Below, one piece after another: positions 38,453-43,747 of a stretch of DNA of 43,747 nt (position 1 is its first letter; each line of letters starts with the position of its first letter). Both the position numbers and the translations under genes were made by a program. The notes under the pieces were generated by a model. That model was given only the letters and a program-made list of their open reading frames with translations. It was not told the DNA's origin and did not search any database. This stretch comes from Gemmatimonadota bacterium (GTDB lineage: Bacteria; Gemmatimonadota; Gemmatimonadetes; Gemmatimonadales; GWC2-71-9): the NCBI GenBank assembly GCA_003251175.1, contig QKHC01000055.1:1-43747 (forward strand), written 5' to 3'.

Positions 38453-40074
38453 TCTTCGATACCGACGTCGCGGCGCAGCTCGCCGACGAGCGCGCGGCGA
38501 AACGCAGACAGTATGTGCTGGGGAGCACGCGGGCCCGGTGGGGACTGATCGTCGTGGGAATGGTACTGCTCGTGTCCGTGCGCCTCGTTGGGATCGTGCC
38601 CATTTCTTGGAGGTTCGTCGCGGTGGCGCTGTCGCTGTTCGCAGCGGCGAACTACGGAATGGCCCGCCTCGCGCGCGACGCCTATCGGCCCTGGTACCCG
38701 GCCCTCAATCTTGCGCTCGGCGCGGCGGTCCTCTCGGCCATCCTGTTCGGCCTGGGGCCGACCGGCCACGTGCTTGCGGCCACCTACCTGATCGCCCCGG
38801 TCCAGGCGACGCTGTACCTCGGTCGACGAGATGCCTGGGGCGCTCTGGGCCTCAACCTTGCGGGCTTCGCAGTGGTCACCCTGCTACGAATCGGCGGGGG
38901 CGGGTGGGCGTGGGGTCTCTTCATGCAGGAGTCGCTGGTTCTGCTCTTCGTCGCCGCCGCGGTGATTCCGCTCCTCGGGGACATGGTGGCGCGGCTGCGC
39001 GCGACGCGGGCCTCGCTCGCCAGGCTGGAGCGGGGGGACCTCACCATCCAGGCTGCGGATCCTGAGCTGGACGAGATCGGCTATCTCGGTGTGAGTGTCG
39101 CCCGCACGGCGGCCGGGATCGCCGAGATCGTCCACGCCGTGCAAGCGCAGGCCCAGGACCTCGCCGCCATGGCGCAACAGCTCGCCGCATCGGCACAGCA
39201 GCTCCAGGCGTCGGCGCAGGAGGTTGCCGCTCACGCCCAGGAACTGGCCGCGGGCACGCAGCGGCAACGCGACCTGATCACGTCCGGTCGCGCCGAGACG
39301 TCCGCGAATGAGACCATCGCCGCATCGCTGCACTCGTCCGCGCGCGAGGCCGAGCGGGACATCGGTGAGATGGCGCGCCAGGCCGGCGAGCACAGCGATT
39401 CCATCACACGCGCCAACTCCCTGCTGGTCACGGTCGTGGGGCACCTCGATCGCGTGGCGACCGCGGTGACGACGCTGGAGCGCGGCGCGCGCGAGATCGG
39501 CAAGCTCGTGGATGGGATCACGCGCATCGCGAGCCAGACCGACTTGCTCGCACTCAATGCTGCCATCGAAGCCGCCCGCGCCGGCGAGCGCGGGCTGGGC
39601 TTCAAGGTCGTGGCCACGGAGGTACGCCGTCTGGCCGAGCAGGCCGCGCGCGCGGCCGACGAGGTACGGGCGCGCACCGCCGCCACGGCGTCGAGCATCG
39701 GCGCCGTCCTGCACGCCATGCAGGAAGGACGTCAGGCGGCGACCACCGTCGAATCCGCTTCCACGACGGTGGCGGCGGCACTCGACGGCATCCGGCAGCA
39801 TCTGGACACGATTCTCGCGTTCGCCACCGCGTTTGCGGCCGCCACGGACGCCCAGGCCCGCCGCACGCGCGAGGTGGACGCCCGACTGGGCCAGGCCGCC
39901 GAGATCGCCGCTGTCGCGGCGACGACCGCCGGCCAGACGTCGGCGGCGGTGGAGCAACAGATCGCATCACTCACAGAGCTGACGACCACGTCACAGCATC
40001 TCTCCGAGGCTGCGGCGAGGCTGTCGGATGCCATGCGGCGGTTCCAGCTCCCGGACGCCCGCCCCGCCAGCTAG
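38449..40074 (+). CDS. Methyl-accepting chemotaxis-like protein without periplasmic sensor
   Basis: A 541-residue chemoreceptor-type protein. The N-terminal ~185 residues contain five to six hydrophobic helices with only short loops ([86 protein letters not shown]), unlike the classical two-helix plus periplasmic-domain design. A HAMP-like linker follows. The coiled-coil signalling domain has the hallmark tip [20 protein letters not shown] and the following [14 protein letters not shown]. It may sense a membrane or lipid signal and feed a CheA kinase or other output encoded elsewhere; no che gene is nearby. GTG 38449 overlaps the DUF5916 stop. The TAG shares CTAG with the convergent metzincin gene. 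Confidence 0.9.
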   Translation: MIFDTDVAAQLADERAAKRRQYVLGSTRARWGLIVVGMVLLVSVRLVGIVPISWRFVAVALSLFAAANYGMARLARDAYRPWYPALNLALGAAVLSAILFGLGPTGHVLAATYLIAPVQATLYLGRRDAWGALGLNLAGFAVVTLLRIGGGGWAWGLFMQESLVLLFVAAAVIPLLGDMVARLRATRASLARLERGDLTIQAADPELDEIGYLGVSVARTAAGIAEIVHAVQAQAQDLAAMAQQLAASAQQLQASAQEVAAHAQELAAGTQRQRDLITSGRAETSANETIAASLHSSAREAERDIGEMARQAGEHSDSITRANSLLVTVVGHLDRVATAVTTLERGAREIGKLVDGITRIASQTDLLALNAAIEAARAGERGLGFKVVATEVRRLAEQAARAADEVRARTAATASSIGAVLHAMQEGRQAATTVESASTTVAAALDGIRQHLDTILAFATAFAAATDAQARRTREVDARLGQAAEIAAVAATTAGQTSAAVEQQIASLTELTTTSQHLSEAAARLSDAMRRFQLPDARPAS

Positions 40075-41243
40075 TACAGTCGCGCGTTTCCGAGAACCGC
40101 GGCGCCACTGCCCTGGGTGGTCGCCACCAGCAACAGCCGCGCGGCTCGCAGCGGCACGACCACGCGCTGCGGGGGACTTCCGGGCTCGACGGTGACGAGC
40201 GCGAGGGGCTGCCCATCCGCCGCGATGCGCACGATCGCAGCCTGCCTCGCACCGCGTGCCAAGCCGATATCGACCGACAACAGGTTGCGACCCGCTGGGA
40301 CGGCGTACTGCACCGATGCGCCGGCCCCCGCGAGCACCACGCCCCACAGGTATCCGGTACCGCCGCCACGTCCATCCACCCACACGGGACTGTCACCGGA
40401 CTCGATCCGCACCGATCGTGCGCCCATCGCGGCAACGGGAGCCGCGCGACTGAGCAGCACGACATCGACGGCGGTGTCGCGCCGGAACGAAGGGAGACTC
40501 CGCAAGTGGGTCACCTCGTAGTCGAGCAGTCGCTCGCGGCCGTATTCCCAATGGCACTGCATGATGGTGTAGGCCGTCGAGTCGGCGCAGCGAAAGCCGG
40601 CGTGGAACGCGTCCGGGTGCGGCAACCCCCAGGTGTGACCGAGTTCGTGCGCGACGGTCCCGCGATAGGTCGAACCCGAGCACCACCACGCCGTTCCGCC
40701 ACCCCGCCCGCGCTCACCGGCTCCTGCCACGGCCACTTCCGGGCACACGCCCGCCAGAACCCCGCCCGCACTCGAGTCACCGATGAGGGCGAGTCCTCCC
40801 CAGCGTCCCTTGTCCACCAGTCCCGCCGCGGCGATCGAGTCGATCCCCCCGTTCTCCGAATCGGCCCCCGCCCAGGCCCCCGCTCCGTGCACCAGCAACA
40901 GGAGCTTGATGGTCGAGTGCCGATTCCACGACAGGCCATAGTCGGCGAACTCACGCTGCAGCTTCGGCCACCACGCTTGGAAGCTGTCGGCCGCCAGTTC
41001 CGCGAATGGGTGACGGCTGATCTGCACAACCAGCGGCTCGGTGGTGAACGTCCATCCCCCGGTCGCGCCGGCATACCAGGTGCGCACGTCATCGAGAACG
41101 CGCGCGTGGTAGCGGAGGTGCTCTAGCGGCACCGCGTAGTCGGCCGGGATCACATAGACCGGGACCACGCGCGGCGGCTCCTGCGCCGCACCAGGACTCG
41201 TCAGGAAACTGAGGACCAGCGTCGACGTGAGTGGACGGGCCAC
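40071..41243 (-). CDS. Secreted metzincin-type zinc metalloprotease
   Basis: A 390-residue exported protein with the metzincin zinc site [11 protein letters not shown] (His199, Glu200, His203, His209) and a Met-turn candidate, Met228 in YTIMQC. GTG 41243 directly starts a signal peptide ([19 protein letters not shown]); an open frame to 41402 would overlap the divergent kinase gene and adds a Gly/His-rich tail without a signal. The catalytic domain spans ~25-260; several Cys (167, 188, 219, 230) could form disulfides. Residues ~260-390 form a beta-rich C-terminal domain, perhaps for binding. It has no metzincin subfamily I can name, and no inhibitor gene lies alongside. Confidence 0.85.
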   Translation of the reverse strand: MARPLTSTLVLSFLTSPGAAQEPPRVVPVYVIPADYAVPLEHLRYHARVLDDVRTWYAGATGGWTFTTEPLVVQISRHPFAELAADSFQAWWPKLQREFADYGLSWNRHSTIKLLLLVHGAGAWAGADSENGGIDSIAAAGLVDKGRWGGLALIGDSSAGGVLAGVCPEVAVAGAGERGRGGGTAWWCSGSTYRGTVAHELGHTWGLPHPDAFHAGFRCADSTAYTIMQCHWEYGRERLLDYEVTHLRSLPSFRRDTAVDVVLLSRAAPVAAMGARSVRIESGDSPVWVDGRGGGTGYLWGVVLAGAGASVQYAVPAGRNLLSVDIGLARGARQAAIVRIAADGQPLALVTVEPGSPPQRVVVPLRAARLLLVATTQGSGAAVLGNARLY

Positions 41244-41260
41244 AGCGAAGAGAGTATCCT
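41232..41260 (+). promoter_or_regulatory. Candidate promoter of kinase C gene
   Basis: TGGACG (41232-41237), a 17-base spacer and TATCCT (41255-41260) match sigma-70-like boxes, four of six bases at -35. The transcript would start near 41268 and have a ~45-base leader. The promoter overlaps the first codons of the divergent metzincin gene. Confidence 0.4.
41251..41256 (-). promoter_or_regulatory. Candidate -10 for the metzincin gene
   Basis: Minus-strand TACTCT ends exactly 7 bases before GTG 41243, implying a leaderless transcript. It shares two bases with the plus-strand -10 candidate of the divergent kinase gene. Confidence 0.45.
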
Positions 41261-41312
41261 TCGCCGGGCCACCCCGCCACCACGCGCGCTCGTTGCTGCC
41301 GGGAATCCCGCC

Positions 41313-42911
41313 ATGCCCGAACATTCCGCCACAACCCTGACCAAAGCCACTGGCGCCGCTGCAGCCGATTCCCGCCCTGTGGTGCGCGCCACCCGACCCC
41401 ACGTCCGCGTCGTGCGCCGCCTCCGCATGGTGTGCACCATGGCCATCGTCGTGAACCTGGTCGTCTGGCTGTCCGTCAACCTGATCCAGGGCACGCTCGC
41501 ATCAGAGTTCTCGTCCGTGCACCAGTGGGGACCCCCGGTCTCGGCGATCGTCACATCGCTGCTGCTGCTCGCAGTCACCTGGGATCCGCGACTCCCGCCG
41601 GCCACAATCGTGCGAGCTGGCCTGGTGTACGAAGTCGTGATCAGCTATGCGATCGTGGCGAGCGGGTACTATTCCGCCTGGATCGGCGTTCCGGCGGAGT
41701 GGATGACGGTTGACCGCGTCGGGCTGACGTGGGTGGTGCCCTGGGTGCTGTTCTTCACCGTGCTGGTGCAGGCACCGCCACGCGAGGCGCTGGTGGCGTT
41801 GATCGCCTCGGGAACCGCGCCAGCGGTGCTGTTCGGAATCGAGGTGGCCGCCGATCGCGCACCGATGCTCCCCGCGGGCGACTTCTTCATCCTGTTCGTC
41901 CTTCCGTACGGTGTCGTCATCACGATCACCTATGCTGCTGCCCGTATTGTGCATCAGCTCGGTGTGGACGCGCAGCGCGCGCGTGAGCTGGGCAGCTACC
42001 GCCTCGAGGCGAAGCTCGGGGAGGGCGGCATGGGCGAAGTCTGGCGCGCCAGCCATCACACGCTCGCCCGACCAGCGGCGATCAAGCTGATCCGCCCCTC
42101 CGCGCTGGGCAGCCAACCCGATGAGGCCCGCCTCGCCGCCGTGCGATTCGAGCGCGAGGCGCAGGCGATTGCCAGTCTGCAGTCCCGCCATACCGTGGAA
42201 CTGTACGATTTCGGAACCGCCGAGGACGGAACGCTCTACTACGTCATGGAGCTGCTGGACGGCGTGGATTTGGAGGCGCTCGTACGCCGCTACGGCCCGC
42301 TCCCGCCCGAGCGCGTGGTGCACATTCTGCACCAGGCGTGCGCTTCACTCGGTGAAGCGCATCGGCGCGGTGTGATTCACCGCGACATCAAACCCGCGAA
42401 CATCTACCTGTGTCGCGAAGCCTTCGAGCTCGACGTCGTGAAGATCCTCGACTTCGGGCTCGTGAAGCGCTTCGCACGCGCCGCCGAGCGCGACGGCGTC
42501 ATCCGCACGGGCACCGAGGTCATCGCGGGCACCCCGGCTTACATGGCTCCCGAAATCGCCATGGGCCATGACGACATCGACGGGCGCGCCGACCTCTACG
42601 GCCTCGGTTGTGTGGCCTACTGGTTGCTCACGGGTCAGCTGTTGTTCGACAGCGATTCCCCGGTCGCCGCCATCGCCGCCCATATCGAGCGCCATCCGGC
42701 TCCGCCGAGCGCCCGCTCCGAAACCCCGGTGCCGGCTGCCCTCGACGACGTCGTGATGGCCTGTCTCGAGAAGAACCCCGCCAGCCGCCCCGCCAGCGCC
42801 GACGTTCTGGCGCAGCAGCTCGCTGCGATCGCGTCGGTGGACAAGTGGACGCAGGATGCGGCGGCGCGCTGGTGGGAGGCGCACGGCGTGGCGGCTGACT
42901 CTTCATCGTGA
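41313..42911 (+). CDS. Ser/Thr protein kinase with N-terminal polytopic membrane domain (kinase C)
   Basis: A 532-residue kinase with reversed layout compared with kinases A and B. Six hydrophobic helices fill residues ~38-215 (VCTMAIVVNLVVWLSVNLI; VSAIVTSLLLLAVTW; VPWVLFFTVLVQA; FFILFVLPYGVVITITYAAA). They are followed by a complete Hanks kinase domain at ~228-495: GEGGMGEV loop, Lys258, HRDIKPAN with Asp358, DFG with Asp380, GTPAYMAPEIAMG. Helices lie before the catalytic domain with short loops and no periplasmic sensor, so the membrane region itself may sense a signal. It is divergent from the metzincin gene. ATG 41313 is the start. Downstream is a DUF4097-like lipoprotein after 72 bases. 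Confidence 0.93.
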   Translation: MPEHSATTLTKATGAAAADSRPVVRATRPHVRVVRRLRMVCTMAIVVNLVVWLSVNLIQGTLASEFSSVHQWGPPVSAIVTSLLLLAVTWDPRLPPATIVRAGLVYEVVISYAIVASGYYSAWIGVPAEWMTVDRVGLTWVVPWVLFFTVLVQAPPREALVALIASGTAPAVLFGIEVAADRAPMLPAGDFFILFVLPYGVVITITYAAARIVHQLGVDAQRARELGSYRLEAKLGEGGMGEVWRASHHTLARPAAIKLIRPSALGSQPDEARLAAVRFEREAQAIASLQSRHTVELYDFGTAEDGTLYYVMELLDGVDLEALVRRYGPLPPERVVHILHQACASLGEAHRRGVIHRDIKPANIYLCREAFELDVVKILDFGLVKRFARAAERDGVIRTGTEVIAGTPAYMAPEIAMGHDDIDGRADLYGLGCVAYWLLTGQLLFDSDSPVAAIAAHIERHPAPPSARSETPVPAALDDVVMACLEKNPASRPASADVLAQQLAAIASVDKWTQDAAARWWEAHGVAADSSS

Positions 42912-42920
42912 ATTCATGAT
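42905..42920. repeat. 16-bp imperfect palindrome at the kinase C stop codon
   Basis: ATCGTGAATTCATGAT is symmetric around GAATTC with a single mismatched pair (G42908/T42917). It overlaps the kinase stop and lies upstream of the lipoprotein gene. It could be an operator or a chance palindrome. Confidence 0.4.
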
Positions 42921-42983
42921 CGTCTCAGACACTCGCGGCCTCCCCGACCCGTACAGCAGTGGAAACCGGCTGCGAGCGTCTTC

Positions 42984-43747
42984 ATGCACAACCGCCTCGG
43001 AATACCTATAGCCGCCCTGGCGCTGTCGGCAGCGGCGTGCGATGGCGATCTGACGGCGCCCCGGACCGAGTCGTTCATGTGGAGCGGGATCGTCGATCCG
43101 GGTCACTATATCGAGATCAAGGGGATCACGGGCTCCATCGTCGCGGTACCGACGGTCGGCGACGAGGTGGTGGTTCACGCTACCAAGCGAGGCGTGCGAC
43201 AGGATCCCTCGACGGTGTGGATCGACGTCGTCCCCCATGCCGCGGGGGTCACGATCTGCGCCGTGTACCCTGACGTGCCCGGCCAGCCGTCCAACGTCTG
43301 CGAGCCCGGGCTCGGCGGCTCGATGAGCGTGCAGGACAACGACGTCGCGGTGGAGTTCGAGGTCCGTATCCCGACGGGGGTGGATTTCGTCGGCCGCAAT
43401 ATCACTGGCGCAATCTCGGCGACCGGGATCGCCGGGAGCGCCCTCGCGAGCACGATCACCGGAGACGTGGTGCTCGTGGCGGAGATTGCGGAGGCGACCG
43501 TGGTCACGGGCTCGATCACGGCAACCGTGTCACAGTCGGAGTGGGGTCGCGACCTGGCGTTCATGACGGTCACGGGGAACGTGACCGTCCAGGTCCCCAG
43601 CAGCACGAACGCCACCGCCGTGCTGAGCACGGTGACAGGCACTCTGGGTTCGGACTTCCCGCTGTCGCACCCCTCACCGTACGAGTGGACCGGCCCGATC
43701 GGCAGCGGTGGACCGATGTTGCGACTCGCCACGGTCACCGGGAGCGT
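42984..43747 (+). CDS. DUF4097-like putative adhesin lipoprotein, 3' end cut by window edge
   Basis: The first 254 codons of an exported protein. The signal PIAALALSAAAC ends in Cys19, suggesting a lipoprotein, although the lipobox is weak. The body is a run of short beta-strands separated by Gly/Thr turns (ITGSIVAVPTVGDEV, ITGAISATGIAGS, TVTGNVTVQVPSS), the pattern of DUF4097/DUF4098 putative adhesin beta-helices. Two further Cys (near ICAVYP and NVCEPG) could pair. ATG 42984 is the only start that keeps the signal; no Shine-Dalgarno is seen. It follows kinase C and may be co-transcribed. The function is unknown; it is likely envelope-associated. Confidence 0.75.
   Translation, partial: MHNRLGIPIAALALSAAACDGDLTAPRTESFMWSGIVDPGHYIEIKGITGSIVAVPTVGDEVVVHATKRGVRQDPSTVWIDVVPHAAGVTICAVYPDVPGQPSNVCEPGLGGSMSVQDNDVAVEFEVRIPTGVDFVGRNITGAISATGIAGSALASTITGDVVLVAEIAEATVVTGSITATVSQSEWGRDLAFMTVTGNVTVQVPSSTNATAVLSTVTGTLGSDFPLSHPSPYEWTGPIGSGGPMLRLATVTGS

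Noticed and set aside
41244-41402. N-terminal extension of the metzincin
   Set aside because: It would overlap the divergent kinase start and bury the signal peptide.

Overview
The window is very GC-rich, about 95 % coding, with tightly packed genes that often overlap by the 4-base GTGA or ATGA type. The gene set includes membrane-anchored Ser/Thr kinases, a DUF5916 outer-membrane protein, MacAB- and RND-type efflux pumps, a DUF2911 protein, M28/M42/M20 peptidases, and many exported proteins of unknown function. This suggests a Gram-negative soil or sediment bacterium, most likely of the Gemmatimonadota (inference from gene style; Acidobacteriota is the main alternative). I see no rRNA, tRNA, CRISPR array, prophage or insertion sequence, and no gene-free stretch longer than 300 bases.

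Layout. 1-8211 (minus strand): an RND efflux adaptor and permease followed by two paralogous receptor-like Ser/Thr kinases; the last runs off the left edge. 8437-9507: an M42 aminopeptidase, convergent with a HEAT-repeat protein (9537-11732, minus) that carries a Pro/Ala linker. 11864-18711: M28 peptidase with PDZ domain, a free-methionine-sulfoxide-reductase-like GAF protein, a small beta-barrel protein, an alpha/beta hydrolase with an unknown partner, endonuclease III, an M20 amidohydrolase, a CREST/ceramidase-like membrane hydrolase (minus) and a DUF5661 protein. 18750-24284: a DUF255 thioredoxin-fold protein, aldo/keto reductase, cyclophilin, DUF2911 protein and two small proteins of unknown role. 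24368-36016: a nearly gapless run containing a GT39-type glycosyltransferase, asparagine synthetase, HD hydrolase, cardiolipin-synthase-like PLD protein, ECF sigma factor, probable anti-sigma factor, Spy/ZraP-like periplasmic protein, TolC-like channel and a three-part MacAB-type ABC exporter. 36110-40074: a DUF5916 outer-membrane protein coupled to a chemoreceptor-like protein. 40071-41243 (minus): a secreted metzincin. 41313-42911: a third kinase with an N-terminal membrane domain. 42984-end: a DUF4097-like lipoprotein, cut by the right edge.

How it fits together. Most genes concern the cell envelope: export, lipid and glycan modification, periplasmic folding, peptidases and membrane-linked signalling. 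The best candidate for a coherent system is the ECF sigma / anti-sigma / Spy-like / TolC / ABC-exporter block (29904-36016), which looks like a self-contained envelope-stress or toxic-compound response. A second recurring signal is regulatory. Many first genes of transcription units lack a Shine-Dalgarno sequence and instead have a TANNNT-type hexamer 6-11 bases before the start codon, the arrangement of leaderless transcripts. I do not see a clearly new defence or biosynthetic system.
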